From NCBI GenBank assembly GCA_009773335.1, contig WRPF01000021.1:1-44001 (forward strand): a DNA stretch of 44,001 bases. The letters run 5' to 3'. Positions within the stretch are counted from its first letter, which is position 1; every line of letters starts with the position of its first letter. The stretch is from Caulobacteraceae bacterium. Lineage in GTDB: Bacteria; Pseudomonadota; Alphaproteobacteria; Caulobacterales; Aquidulcibacteraceae. The notes beneath the pieces are model-generated. The model had not been told where the DNA came from. It saw nothing but the letters and a program-made list of their open reading frames with translations, and searched no databases. Shown here one piece after another: positions 35,496 to 43,361 of this stretch. A program made the position numbers and the translations under genes.

Positions 35496-37109
35496 CTAGA
35501 TCGGGAGTTTCTTGGGGCGGGCCATGCGGAACCACCATGCAATGAGAATCTGCGTGATCAGCACGGCGGTGAAGACCGAGGTTATGACGCCGATGGACAA
35601 GGTCCAGGCGAAGCCGCGCACCGGACCGGCGCCGAACTGGAACAGGATCAGCGCGGCGAGGATGGTCGTCAGGTTCGCGTCGATGATGGTGATCATCGCC
35701 CTGCCGAAGCCCGCCTCGATGGCCAGACCCGGCGCGCGCGCTGCAGCCGCTTCCTCGCGCATGCGCTCGTAGATCAGCACGTTCGCGTCGACCGCGGCGG
35801 CGAGCGTCAGGATCAGGCCCGCAATGCCCGGCAGTGTCAGCGTCGCGCCGAACGCCGACATGGCCGCGAGGATCAGCACCCCGTTCACGATCAGCGCGAC
35901 ACACGCGAAGAGCCCGAACAGGCCGTACATGAGCGCCATGAAGATGAGCACGCCGACCGCGGCGATCACGCCGGCCTTTGCGCCGGAGTTGATCGCGTCC
36001 TGACCGAGTTCGGCGGTCACGCTGCGCTGTTCGATGATCCGCAGCGGCGCCGGCAGCGCACCGGCGTTCAGGAGATCGGCGAGCTCCTTGGCGCTGTCGG
36101 GGGTGAAGTTCCCCGTGATCTGCCCGGAACCGCCGAGGATCGGCTCGATGATGTTCGGCGCGGTGAGCACCGTGCCGTCGAGGACCACGGCGAAGCGCTT
36201 GCCGACGTTCAGCAGCGTGGCCTGGCCAAAGATGCGCGCGCCGCGCGTGTTGAAGCGGAAAGAGACAACCGGCTCCCCAGTGCGCTGGTCGAACGACGGG
36301 TTGGCGCTGCTGAGATCATCCCCGGACAGCAGCGCGCGGGTCTTCACCGCCACGAACGGCTCATCGGGCCGGTCCTGCGGCATCAGCATCGTGCCCGGCG
36401 GCACGCGCCCGGCGATGATGTCTTCCGGGCCCACATTGTGGTCGACGAGGTGGAACGTCATGCGCGCCGTCTGGCCGATGCGGCGCTTCAGCGTTTCAGG
36501 ATCGGTCTCGCCGGGCGCCTGCACCACGATCCGGTCCACGCCCTGGCGCGCGATGGAGACTTCGCTGGTGCCCGACGGGTCGACGCGGCGTCGGATGACT
36601 TCGATGGACTGGTCAATTGCGCGCCGCGCAGATTCTTCCTTGGCTTCCTTCGAGAAGCGCGCCTCGATGTACCCGTCCGGCGTCTGCGTGAAGATGATGT
36701 TGGCTGTGGTGCGACCGAGGCCGCCCGCATCGATCTGCTGCACGAGTTCCTTCTTCAGGACCGTGAGTGCGCGGGCGCCGTCTTCGGGGTTGACCATCCG
36801 CAGCCGCGCCGCGTCGCCCGCGACGCCGCGTCCGGTGTAGGAGAGCCGTGGCTTGGCCTCGCGCAGCACCCGCGCCATGTCATCGACGACCGTTTCGAGG
36901 TGCTGCTTCTCAAGCGACGCCGTATCGACCTCAAGCTGCAGATACGAACCGCCCTGCAGGTCCAGGCCGAGATTGATCGGCTTGAGATCCCGCACGACCG
37001 GAATCTGCGCGCGCACCGGGGCGGTGAAGAAGTTGGGCGAAGCCAGCACCAGCCCGCCGATCGTGACGATCAGCACGAGCCAGATGCGCCACGGGGCGAC
37101 CTTGAGCAT
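35496..37109 (-). CDS. secD: Protein translocase subunit SecD
   Basis: A 537-aa SecD. The N-terminal helix is followed by LGLDLQGGSYLQLEVD, then the periplasmic head with RRRVDPSGTSEVSIARQG and RIVVQAPGE. The C-terminal membrane half has AGVIAAVGVLIFMALMYG, LPGIAGLILTLAAAVDANVLIYERMREE, in which the aspartate of AAAVDANV is the expected proton-path residue, and FGRAMITIIDANLTT. Partner of SecF. It starts 4 nt after yajC, giving the classic yajC-secD-secF operon. Confidence 0.97.
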   Translation of the reverse strand: MLKVAPWRIWLVLIVTIGGLVLASPNFFTAPVRAQIPVVRDLKPINLGLDLQGGSYLQLEVDTASLEKQHLETVVDDMARVLREAKPRLSYTGRGVAGDAARLRMVNPEDGARALTVLKKELVQQIDAGGLGRTTANIIFTQTPDGYIEARFSKEAKEESARRAIDQSIEVIRRRVDPSGTSEVSIARQGVDRIVVQAPGETDPETLKRRIGQTARMTFHLVDHNVGPEDIIAGRVPPGTMLMPQDRPDEPFVAVKTRALLSGDDLSSANPSFDQRTGEPVVSFRFNTRGARIFGQATLLNVGKRFAVVLDGTVLTAPNIIEPILGGSGQITGNFTPDSAKELADLLNAGALPAPLRIIEQRSVTAELGQDAINSGAKAGVIAAVGVLIFMALMYGLFGLFACVALIVNGVLILAAMSAFGATLTLPGIAGLILTLAAAVDANVLIYERMREEAAAARAPGLAIEAGFGRAMITIIDANLTTILAALILFQFGAGPVRGFAWTLSIGVITSVFTAVLITQILIAWWFRMARPKKLPI

Positions 37110-37113
37110 GAGG

Positions 37114-37479
37114 TTATTCCGCCTTGGCGGGCTTGGAATCGTTGGCGGGCGCGGGTTCGCCCTTGGTGCGCACGTCCGTGATCGAGGAGCGGATCACCCG
37201 GACTTCCACGTTTGTCGCCAGCTCCACGCGCACCTCGTCATCCGCCACGGACTTGATCTTGCCGATCAGTCCGCCCGAGGTGACCACGACGTCGCCCCGT
37301 TTCAAGGCGGCGATCATTTCCTGACGCGCCTTCATCGCCCGCTGCTGCGGGCGGATCATCAGGAAATAGAAGACCACGAAGATGAGAAGGAACGGGAACA
37401 GCTGCATGAGCAGCGCGGTCGTGGCGTCAGGAGCCCCGGCGGGTGCGCCGGTTTGCGCGAAGGCGTCAGAAATAAGCAT
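37114..37479 (-). CDS. yajC: Preprotein translocase subunit YajC
   Basis: A 121-aa protein with one membrane helix (LFPFLLIFVVFYFLMI) followed directly by RPQQRAMKARQEMIAALKRGD and VVTSGGLIGKI, the diagnostic YajC sequence. It binds SecDF and the YidC holotranslocon at the inner membrane. First gene of the sec operon; its start lies 93 nt from the divergent DUF815 ATPase gene. The last 15 residues are Ala/Lys/Glu/Pro-rich. Confidence 0.96.
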   Translation of the reverse strand: MLISDAFAQTGAPAGAPDATTALLMQLFPFLLIFVVFYFLMIRPQQRAMKARQEMIAALKRGDVVVTSGGLIGKIKSVADDEVRVELATNVEVRVIRSSITDVRTKGEPAPANDSKPAKAE

Positions 37480-37572
37480 GGAAAACCCTTGAGGCGCGGA
37501 CGCTGGTCCGGCGCGGCGGCGCGGACTATACGGCCCTTCCTCGTCATTGCAATCGGGTCAGATTTTCGCCCC

Positions 37573-38424
37573 ATGGATGAATCCCCCGACCCACTTGCCC
37601 GTATCGCGGATGCGCTGGAGCGCCTTTCGCCCCCGCCGCCGGACCTGTCGGGGCTGGCCGGGGCCGGAGCGTTCGTCTGGCGGCCGGGAGCAGGGGGGCT
37701 CGTCCCCGCCGCCGTCCGCAGCCCCCCTCTCGACCTCATTCTGGAGGTGGAACGACAGAAGGGGGCCCTTCTGGCCAACACCCGCCGCTTCGCCGCCGGG
37801 GGGCCTGCCAACAACGCCCTCCTGTGGGGCTCGCGCGGCGCCGGCAAGAGCGCCCTGCTGAAAGCCGTCCACGCGACCGTCGCGGCCGGGACGCCCGCGC
37901 TCAAGCTGATCGAGGCGCCGCGGGAGGACTTCGCCGCCATTCCTTCCCTGCTGGCCGCCCTCGAGCGCACCCCCTTCCGGATCATCCTCTTCGTGGACGA
38001 CCTCTCGTTCGAGGGCGGCGAGGCCGCGATGAAGGCGCTGAAGCCCGCGCTCGACGGCGGCCTCGCCGCGCAGGCGTCCAACATCGTCGTCTACGCCACG
38101 TCGAACCGCCGCCACCTCGTCAGCCGCGACGCGCGGGAAAACGACGCCAACGACCTGCACTGGTCCGACACCGCCGAGGAGCGCCTTGCACTCGCCGACC
38201 GCTTCGGCCTGTGGCTCGGCTTCCACCCGCTCGACCAGGACGGCTACCTGCGGATCGTCACCAGCTACGCGACGCGGTTCAAACTCGACATCGCACCTGA
38301 CGTTCTGCGCCGGCGTGCGCTGCAATGGTCCATGGAGCGCGCCGCACGGTCCGGGCGCACGGCCTGGCAGTTCATTGTGGCGTTGGCGGGGGAGTTGGGG
38401 GCGTCGCTGGATTTCGGCGAGTAG
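37573..38424 (+). CDS. DUF815-family AAA+ ATPase
   Basis: A 283-aa protein with Walker A WGSRGAGKSALL at residues 85-96 and Walker B RIILFVDDLSFEGGE at 136-150. TSNRRHLV, with the sensor-1 asparagine, and the region HWSDTAEERLALADRFGLWLGF are typical of DUF815 ATPases. The biological role of this family is not established. I chose ATG 37573 because it starts MDESPDPLARIADALERL, a usual opening for the family. The C-terminal GE-stop lies in the left arm of the long inverted repeat. Confidence 0.85.
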   Translation: MDESPDPLARIADALERLSPPPPDLSGLAGAGAFVWRPGAGGLVPAAVRSPPLDLILEVERQKGALLANTRRFAAGGPANNALLWGSRGAGKSALLKAVHATVAAGTPALKLIEAPREDFAAIPSLLAALERTPFRIILFVDDLSFEGGEAAMKALKPALDGGLAAQASNIVVYATSNRRHLVSRDARENDANDLHWSDTAEERLALADRFGLWLGFHPLDQDGYLRIVTSYATRFKLDIAPDVLRRRALQWSMERAARSGRTAWQFIVALAGELGASLDFGE

Positions 38425-38446
38425 GACCGCGGGCCTATGGCCCGCA
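38415..38446. repeat. Left arm of a 32-bp inverted repeat at the DUF815/pcm junction
   Basis: The arm includes the DUF815 stop (GGCGAGTAG) and an internal hairpin GCGGGCC-TAT-GGCCCGC. It is the exact reverse complement of 38493-38513 joined to 41415-41425, the pieces that become contiguous when the transposon and one target duplication are removed. The pre-insertion loop is 46 nt (38447-38492). Confidence 0.85.
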
Positions 38447-38492
38447 TACGGTGCAACGAGCGCGCGTCGGTTGAGCCTGTGTCAAACTCTGT

Positions 38493-38513
38493 TGCGGGCC
38501 ATAGGCCCGCGGT
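38493..38513. repeat. Right arm (first 21 bp) of the inverted repeat, ending in the left target duplication
   Basis: TGCGGGCCATAGGCCCGCGG followed by T is the reverse complement of 38426-38446. Its last 8 bases, CCCGCGGT (38506-38513), are the left copy of the transposon target-site duplication. The remaining 11 bp of the arm are at 41415-41425. Confidence 0.85.
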
Positions 38514-38538
38514 GGCGATGTTATACTTGACAAACAAA
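38514..38538. repeat. Left terminal inverted repeat of the transposon
   Basis: Begins GGCGATGTTATACTTGACAA and continues to the AAACAAA block. Mismatches to the right end are at positions 7, 10, 16 and 17. It lies 23 nt before the transposase start and may carry its promoter (the TTGACA hexamer at 38527-38532 is a possible -35). Confidence 0.9.
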
Positions 38539-38561
38539 CCGGCTGACCCTAGATTGGGCTC

Positions 38562-39545
38562 ATGTCGAAGTCTGTCCTTTCCGCCCCGCACTTTCACGAT
38601 GAAGCCGCCGCCTTCGCTTACGTCGAAGCGCGCGTCTGGCCGACCGGCTGCTTTTGCCCCCATTGCGGTGGCGAAGGCGTCGCGCTGCCGGGCGTTCGCG
38701 GCAAGGCGAAGAAGGACAAGGAAGGCAAGGTCATCACGCCCGGCGCCGTCCGCATTGGCCTGAAGCGCTGCGCCGCTTGCCACGTCCAGTTCACCGTGCG
38801 CGTGAAGACGATTTTCGAGTCCTCGCACGTTCCGCTGCACCTGTGGCTTCAGGCGATGTTCCTGCTTGCGTCGTCGAAGAAGGGCATTTCGTCGAACCAG
38901 CTTTCGCGCACGCTCGGCGTGACGCTGAAGACCGCTTGGTTCATGTCGCATCGCATCCGACTCGCCATGCAGGACGGGACTGCGGGCATGTTTGGCGCCG
39001 GCGGTGGTGGCGTGGAGGCCGACGAGACCTTCATCGGCCGCGAGCCGGGCCAGAAGGTCCGTCCGGGGCCGGGCCACAAGATGAAGGTTGTCACCCTCGT
39101 TGACCGCGACACTAAGCAAGCGCGCAGTACGGTCGTGGACGTTCTTTCGTCCGAGACTGTGGGGCAGATCGTTCGTGAGAACGTCTCCCGTGAAGCGCGT
39201 CTGCTGACCGACGAGTCACGCCTTTATCGCAAGGTGGGTCAAGAATTCGCGGCGCATTCGAGCGTCAATCACTTCGCCCACGAGTATGTCTCGAAGGCCG
39301 ATCCGACTATCCACACCAACACCGTTGAGGGCTTCTTCTCGGTATTCAAGAGAGGTATGCGCGGCGTCTACCAGCACTGCGCCAAGGCGCACCTGCACAG
39401 ATACACGACTGAGTTCGACTTCCGGTATTCCAACCGGGTTCGCCTCGGCGTGGACGATCAAGCCCGCTTCGCTCTCGTGGTGAACGGGATCGTCGGGAAG
39501 CGCCTCACCTATCAAACAGTTGGTCGCCAAGGGGCGGCAGCGTAA
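38562..39545 (+). CDS. IS1595-family (ISXO2-like) transposase
   Basis: A 327-aa transposase. The N-terminal zinc ribbon has CPHCGG and CAACHVQFTV, followed by the family hallmark VKTIFESSHVPLHLWLQAM. A helix-turn-helix part (NQLSRTLGVTLKTAWFMSHR) comes next. The DDE-type catalytic residues appear to be D154 in VEADETFIG, D217 in LLTDESRLY and E256 in NTVEGFFSVFKRGMRGVY. IS1595 enzymes cut and paste DNA and make 8-bp duplications, which fits the flanks. The frame is intact, so the element may be active. The ATG at 38562 has no strong Shine-Dalgarno. Confidence 0.95.
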   Translation: MSKSVLSAPHFHDEAAAFAYVEARVWPTGCFCPHCGGEGVALPGVRGKAKKDKEGKVITPGAVRIGLKRCAACHVQFTVRVKTIFESSHVPLHLWLQAMFLLASSKKGISSNQLSRTLGVTLKTAWFMSHRIRLAMQDGTAGMFGAGGGGVEADETFIGREPGQKVRPGPGHKMKVVTLVDRDTKQARSTVVDVLSSETVGQIVRENVSREARLLTDESRLYRKVGQEFAAHSSVNHFAHEYVSKADPTIHTNTVEGFFSVFKRGMRGVYQHCAKAHLHRYTTEFDFRYSNRVRLGVDDQARFALVVNGIVGKRLTYQTVGRQGAAA

Positions 39546-39592
39546 GGCGGTAAGCAAGTATCGTTCGCGATGGCGCACGAAAGGAAAGAACC

Positions 39593-39829
39593 ATGGACCC
39601 TAAGCGCTCCGTCACTTCGCAAGAGTTGGTTGACGTACTCATGGTGCTCACGACTGAGATTGTCAGCGCACTGGAGCCCGCAGACGAACGCGCGGATGCT
39701 GCCCTAGAGACTGTCGCGAGTCGACTTCTCGACATGGCCGGGAAGATGCTTCCCGGCAGCCGGCGGGACCTTATCGCCGCGCTGGCGAAGAACCTCATCC
39801 AGACTGAGGACGGGGCCAGCCCCGGATAG
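39593..39829 (+). CDS. Small helical passenger protein of unknown function
   Basis: 78 aa, starting at ATG 39593 after a good AAGGAAAG ribosome site. The sequence is mainly amphipathic helix (LVDVLMVLTTEIVSALEP, LLDMAGKMLPGSRRDLIAAL) with no cysteine, signal or known motif. It lies 47 nt after the transposase within the transposon. I do not recognise it. Confidence 0.6.
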   Translation: MDPKRSVTSQELVDVLMVLTTEIVSALEPADERADAALETVASRLLDMAGKMLPGSRRDLIAALAKNLIQTEDGASPG

Positions 39830-39961
39830 AAGTTCAAGTGCGCGTGCGCGACGGCGGTCGATTGCGTTTTTCATCGCACAATTATCGTGTGTGTTTGCGG
39901 CGTGCGGGCTTGCCCATGACGACAGTTGGAGTGAAGGTTGGCAGTCTTTCGGGAGGGACCA

Positions 39962-40327
39962 ATGCGCTTTTTCGTCTTAGCAATAGCCGTGCTTTTGAGT
40001 GCTTGCGCCTCCAGTTCCGCGATAGTCACAGGGACTGCGCGCCCGCCGCTGACACCCGATCAAGTCCGGCTGTACGACGCGCCGCCGCCAGTCTTTGAAG
40101 TCATCGGCATAATTCAGTCGCAAGCCAATGATGGGGTGCTAGACCAATGGAACACAAATTTGGCGATGGCGGAGTTGAAAGAGCGAGCCGCCCGGCTCGG
40201 CGCCAACGGCCTCATCATTGATGAGGCTGGCGGACAATCTAGCGGGAGCGTCCAGCTCGGGCCGTCACCAACAATCGCGATTAAGGCAAGGGCGATCTTC
40301 GTTCCCGCGCCCAGCGAACAGAAGTAG
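39962..40327 (+). CDS. Small lipoprotein, transposon passenger
   Basis: 121 aa with a lipoprotein signal (MRFFVLAIAVLLSAC, lipobox LSAC, acylated cysteine 15). ATG 39962 follows GGGAGGGACC. The mature part holds PVFEVIGIIQSQA and a helix AMAELKERAARLGANGLIIDEAG, a pattern seen in small YbjQ-like or DUF4156-like envelope lipoproteins, then a strand IAIKARAIFVP. The function is unknown. The 132-nt gap before it shows nothing else I can identify. Confidence 0.75.
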   Translation: MRFFVLAIAVLLSACASSSAIVTGTARPPLTPDQVRLYDAPPPVFEVIGIIQSQANDGVLDQWNTNLAMAELKERAARLGANGLIIDEAGGQSSGSVQLGPSPTIAIKARAIFVPAPSEQK

Positions 40328-40337
40328 CTTGACGATT

Positions 40338-40502
40338 ATGCCAGCGAAAAAGCCCCCAGCAAAAGACGAGAAGCCTCAACGCGAGCGGTTCATTGAGGCC
40401 GCACGCGATGCTGAGGCGGACGAGACAGGAAAGGCCTTCGAGAAGGCCTTCAAGAAGATTGTTCCTGCCAAGGCGGCGCGTAAAAATCCTCATTCGTCTT
40501 AG
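40338..40502 (+). CDS. 54-aa basic helical protein, transposon passenger
   Basis: Begins MPAKKPPAKDEKPQRERFIE at ATG 40338, 11 nt after the lipoprotein stop. Two halves are visible: a Lys/Pro-rich disordered start and a helix (EAARDAEADETGKAFEKAF) ending KKIVPAKAARK. I recall similar unnamed small proteins in other bacteria, but cannot name a family. Its last 53 nt are antisense to the 3' end of the convergent DUF3800 gene. Confidence 0.6.
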   Translation: MPAKKPPAKDEKPQRERFIEAARDAEADETGKAFEKAFKKIVPAKAARKNPHSS

Positions 40503-41349
40503 CGATGTCCCGCGTCACCTTTCGAGTGAGCTGGGGCTTCAAGAGATCGAAGAAGTGAGCCGACCCCTGCGCGTGCGAGAGGTAGCGACGTATTGCGAAG
40601 GCGCATGCGTCAGCAAGCTGCAGCGGCGCGGACTCCCGCTTTTCTGAGAACTGAACAGAATTGACGATCCGCTGAAGCGGCTTTCCGCGATCGGCGTCCT
40701 GCGGAAAGAACGACACATACTCGTTGCGAAACTGGTCGCTACGGATTTCATTGAACATCTTCTTGATGGCCGCGCGGCGTTGCGTGGTGTCTTCGGCGAC
40801 GATCTGCGCCAACTCATCGATCTCCGCGTGCTCCTCCATCCAGCCATGTGCCTCGTGCGCGCATGCCATCACACTGAGAGAGTGCGCCATTTCCAGCGGG
40901 TCCAAGGTGACGCCGCGCTTCAGCCTGTTCCCCATATCTGCAAGAACCACCATCGGCCTGCGCGCGGTGGCGGCCCACACAACCGGCAATCCCATTTCCG
41001 AGGGGATTTTAAGAATGTCCTCAAGGATCGCCCAACGGCTCTCCTTCGACCAGGATTGTCGGTCGAAAGTGCCGCCGCCGGAAAACAGTTCGGTCGCATG
41101 AAAAACGAAGTCAGGCCGATGGGCCTTCGGAACGTGCCTGTCCGCCAGAACCGCTAGCCGGTCCTCGATTTCCTTCCATTGCCGGTCGGCGTGGACGATG
41201 ACGCCGGCCACGACAAACACCGGCTCGCGCTCGATGCTTCCGACTCCAGATTCGTCCAGATAAATGAAGCGCACTAGGCAATCTCCGGCGAGTTCACCGC
41301 CGCCGAATGCCTGCGTGAGGCCGCCCCAGCGGGATTTTGCGCTAGTCAT
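40450..41349 (-). CDS. DUF3800 domain protein, transposon passenger
   Basis: 299 aa from ATG 41349, which follows GGGAGG with 7-nt spacing. The conserved DUF3800 opening VRFIYLDESG starts at residue 26, where an alternative GTG (41274) also has GGAG upstream. Other family landmarks are FVVAGVIVHADRQW, DFVFHATELFSGGG and PLQLADACAFAIRRYL near the C-terminus, with conserved acidic residues suggestive of an RNase H-like fold. The activity is unproven. It is convergent with and overlaps the 54-aa gene. The start codon lies in a hairpin loop. Confidence 0.82.
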   Translation of the reverse strand: MTSAKSRWGGLTQAFGGGELAGDCLVRFIYLDESGVGSIEREPVFVVAGVIVHADRQWKEIEDRLAVLADRHVPKAHRPDFVFHATELFSGGGTFDRQSWSKESRWAILEDILKIPSEMGLPVVWAATARRPMVVLADMGNRLKRGVTLDPLEMAHSLSVMACAHEAHGWMEEHAEIDELAQIVAEDTTQRRAAIKKMFNEIRSDQFRNEYVSFFPQDADRGKPLQRIVNSVQFSEKRESAPLQLADACAFAIRRYLSHAQGSAHFFDLLKPQLTRKVTRDIAKTNEDFYAPPWQEQSS

Positions 41350-41356
41350 CTAGCGC
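41339..41356 (-). promoter_or_regulatory. Hairpin displaying the DUF3800 start codon
   Basis: In the mRNA, GCGCTAG-ATGA-CTAGCGC forms a perfect 7-bp stem whose 4-nt loop contains the ATG. The Shine-Dalgarno GGGAGG abuts the 5' side. Such a structure would limit initiation at this start and could favour the GTG at 41274. Confidence 0.55.
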
Positions 41357-41381
41357 CTCCCTCGATGCTGGACGATTCCCC

Positions 41382-41406
41382 TTTGTTTGGGAAGTACAAT
41401 ATCGCC
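41382..41406. repeat. Right terminal inverted repeat of the transposon
   Basis: Read inward on the minus strand it begins GGCGATATTGTACTTCCCAA. It matches the left end at 21 of 25 positions and is followed outside by the duplication CCCGCGGT (41407-41414) and the last 11 bp of the host inverted repeat (41415-41425). Confidence 0.9.
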
Positions 41407-41415
41407 CCCGCGGTC

Positions 41416-42087
41416 CTACTCGCCGGCCGTCTTGCCCGTAGCGTCCGCAACAAGCCCCCGCGCCATCGGCGCGAACTGCGCGGGCCCGAGATCGCGCGCG
41501 ACGAAACTTCCGTCCGCGCCCTTGCGGAACTGCATCAGGCGCTGCCCGTTCTCGCCGACAACGGGAGCCACGAGCACGCCGCCGCTTGCGAGCTGCTTCA
41601 TCTCCGTGGGCGACGGCGTCCCGATCGCGGCGTTGACGACAATCGCATCATAGGGCGCGTCCTCCGCCCAGCCATCGGCGCCATCGGCGGCGTGCACGTA
41701 CACATGCATGAGGCGCAGCTGCCCGATCCGCGCGCGCGCCTCGGCGGCCAGTGCAATCCTGCGCTCAAGAGAGACGACCCGCCGTGCGATCGTCGCCAGC
41801 GCGGCGGCCTGATAGCCGGAGCCTGTTCCCACCTCCAGCACGGTTTCTCCGCCACGCAGCTCAAGCGCCGCGAGCACGCGCGCGACGGTGGACGGCTTGG
41901 TCATGAACTCGCCGTCCGGCAGCGGCAGGGCGCGATCCTCCATTGCGAACGCCTTGAACTGTTCCGGAGCGAAATGCGCGCGCGGCGTGCGCTCCATCGC
42001 GGCGAGCACGCGCGCGTCGGTGACGCCGCCCTGCCGCAGTTCGAGAACGAACCGCATCAGCTTGTCGAAATCGGAGTCTTCGCTCAT
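41416..42087 (-). CDS. pcm: Protein-L-isoaspartate O-methyltransferase
   Basis: A 223-aa PCMT. The SAM-binding motif I is ETVLEVGTGSGYQAAALA, preceded by FMTKPSTVARVLAAL, where the family usually has ISxPxxVA. VSLERRIAL and YDAIVVNAAIGTP are later methyltransferase motifs. It repairs isoaspartyl residues in aged proteins. The stop is in the right arm of the host inverted repeat. It starts 10 nt after the surE stop, the well-known surE-pcm pairing. Confidence 0.93.
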   Translation of the reverse strand: MSEDSDFDKLMRFVLELRQGGVTDARVLAAMERTPRAHFAPEQFKAFAMEDRALPLPDGEFMTKPSTVARVLAALELRGGETVLEVGTGSGYQAAALATIARRVVSLERRIALAAEARARIGQLRLMHVYVHAADGADGWAEDAPYDAIVVNAAIGTPSPTEMKQLASGGVLVAPVVGENGQRLMQFRKGADGSFVARDLGPAQFAPMARGLVADATGKTAGE

Positions 42088-42097
42088 CGCGATGCAC

Positions 42098-42877
42098 TCA
42101 CTTCGGAGGCGCGCCGCCGAGCACGCCTTTCAGCGCGTGGCGCGTCTCGGCGTGCGTGAGGTCCATGTGCAGCGGCGTCACGGAAATGCGGCCCTCGTAG
42201 ATCGCGCGCAGGTCCGTGCCTTCCGGGGGATCGGAGAGCGTGCCCCTGAAGCCGAACCAGTAGTAGGGCTGGCCGCGCAGATCGGTGCGGCGATCGGAAT
42301 AGATGATGTGGTGGTCGCGACGGCCCTGCACGGTGACTTCGACGCGATCCACCTCGGCGGCGAGGCGATCGGGGAAGTTCACGTTCATCACCACGTCGGC
42401 GGGCCAGCCCGTCTCGATCAGCTTGCGGACGATGCCGGGACCGAACGCTTCGGCGGTCTCCCACGGGATCGGCTCATCAGGGCCGCGAAAACCGCGCGCC
42501 TGCGACAGCGCAATCGACGGAATGCCCACCTGGAGACCCGCCATGGCGCCGGCGATGGTCCCGGACATGGTGACGTCCTCGGCGATGTTCTGGCCGCGGT
42601 TGACGCCCGAGAGCACGTAGTCTGGCGCGCCGTCGGTCATGAGATCATGCACCGCCAGAAATACGCAGTCCGTCGGCGTGCCGGTGACGGTGAACCGTTT
42701 CGGCCCCGCCTCGCGCACGCGCAGCGGCTCCGAGAGCGTCAGCGCGCGCGAGGCGCCCGACTGCTCGCTCTCCGGCGCGACAACCCACACGTCGTCGGTA
42801 AAACTGCGCGCAATCTTTTCGAGCACGGCGAGGCCGGGCGCGTGGATGCCGTCGTCGTTGGTGCACAGGATACGCAT
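42098..42877 (-). CDS. surE: 5'/3'-nucleotidase SurE
   Basis: A 259-aa Sur[17 protein letters not shown] supplies the metal-binding aspartates 8 and 9. [23 protein letters not shown] and [10 protein letters not shown] are all family motifs. It dephosphorylates nucleoside monophosphates and is linked to stationary-phase survival. ATG 42877 gives the canonical N-terminus; the in-frame extension beyond it is not conserved. Co-transcribed with pcm. Confidence 0.95.
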   Translation of the reverse strand: MRILCTNDDGIHAPGLAVLEKIARSFTDDVWVVAPESEQSGASRALTLSEPLRVREAGPKRFTVTGTPTDCVFLAVHDLMTDGAPDYVLSGVNRGQNIAEDVTMSGTIAGAMAGLQVGIPSIALSQARGFRGPDEPIPWETAEAFGPGIVRKLIETGWPADVVMNVNFPDRLAAEVDRVEVTVQGRRDHHIIYSDRRTDLRGQPYYWFGFRGTLSDPPEGTDLRAIYEGRISVTPLHMDLTHAETRHALKGVLGGAPPK

Positions 42878-42938
42878 GGGCCCTCGCAGTTCGCCGCGCG
42901 GGATAGCACCGCCGCGCCGCGCTTGCGAGGCGCCGGGA

Positions 42939-43361
42939 CTAGGCCGCCGTCTTCGAAGCAGGCCACGCCGCGATGATCGCGCCGCCCACCGCGCCGCAGA
43001 GCAGGAAATGCACCGCGTCGACGGCATAGAAATCCAGGCCCGTGGGCCCGTAGCCCCACTGGTAGAACCGCGCCGCGATCATGAAGAAGACCGCCGTCAC
43101 GACGCCGACCATGGCGCCCGCCTGTGCGCCCTTGGCGCCCTTCCAGCCGATCGCGATCGACAGACCCGTCGCCCAGATCAGCGGCCCGATGATTCCGAAC
43201 GGCATCTTCCACCCGTTCGCCGCGCCCTCTTCGGCGGTCATGTGCGAAAGCGCCATGTAGGTCGCCGGCGGGATCGCCATCCCGTACATGACGAACTCGA
43301 TCAGATACATGGCGACCGCCGCAGCGATGATCGCCAGCAGGTTGTGACCAGCCACGCGCAT
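42939..43361 (-). CDS. Small four-helix membrane protein of unknown function
   Basis: 140 aa with about four membrane helices ([77 protein letters not shown]). ATG 43361 has an excellent AGGAGG 5 nt upstream. The pattern is reminiscent of DUF1761-type proteins, but I am not confident. It lies 61 nt upstream of surE on the same strand. Confidence 0.75.
   Translation of the reverse strand: MRVAGHNLLAIIAAAVAMYLIEFVMYGMAIPPATYMALSHMTAEEGAANGWKMPFGIIGPLIWATGLSIAIGWKGAKGAQAGAMVGVVTAVFFMIAARFYQWGYGPTGLDFYAVDAVHFLLCGAVGGAIIAAWPASKTAA

Larger units (their letters stand above)
38514..41406. mobile_element. IS1595-type transposon with four passenger genes
   Basis: A 2893-bp element. The left end 38514-38538 and the reverse complement of the right end 41382-41406 match at 21 of 25 positions (GGCGATGTTATACTT versus GGCGATATTGTACTT, then CAAACAAA in both). 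An 8-bp direct repeat CCCGCGGT flanks it at 38506-38513 and 41407-41414, the duplication length known for IS1595. It contains an ISXO2-like transposase, two small genes, a lipoprotein gene and a DUF3800 gene. The passenger genes look less GC-rich than the host genes. Intact ends, a perfect duplication and an intact transposase point to recent insertion. Confidence 0.93.

Noticed and set aside
34881-37181. Long plus-strand open frame opposite secD/secF
   Set aside because: No recognisable domain; residue content mirrors codon bias of the real minus-strand genes.
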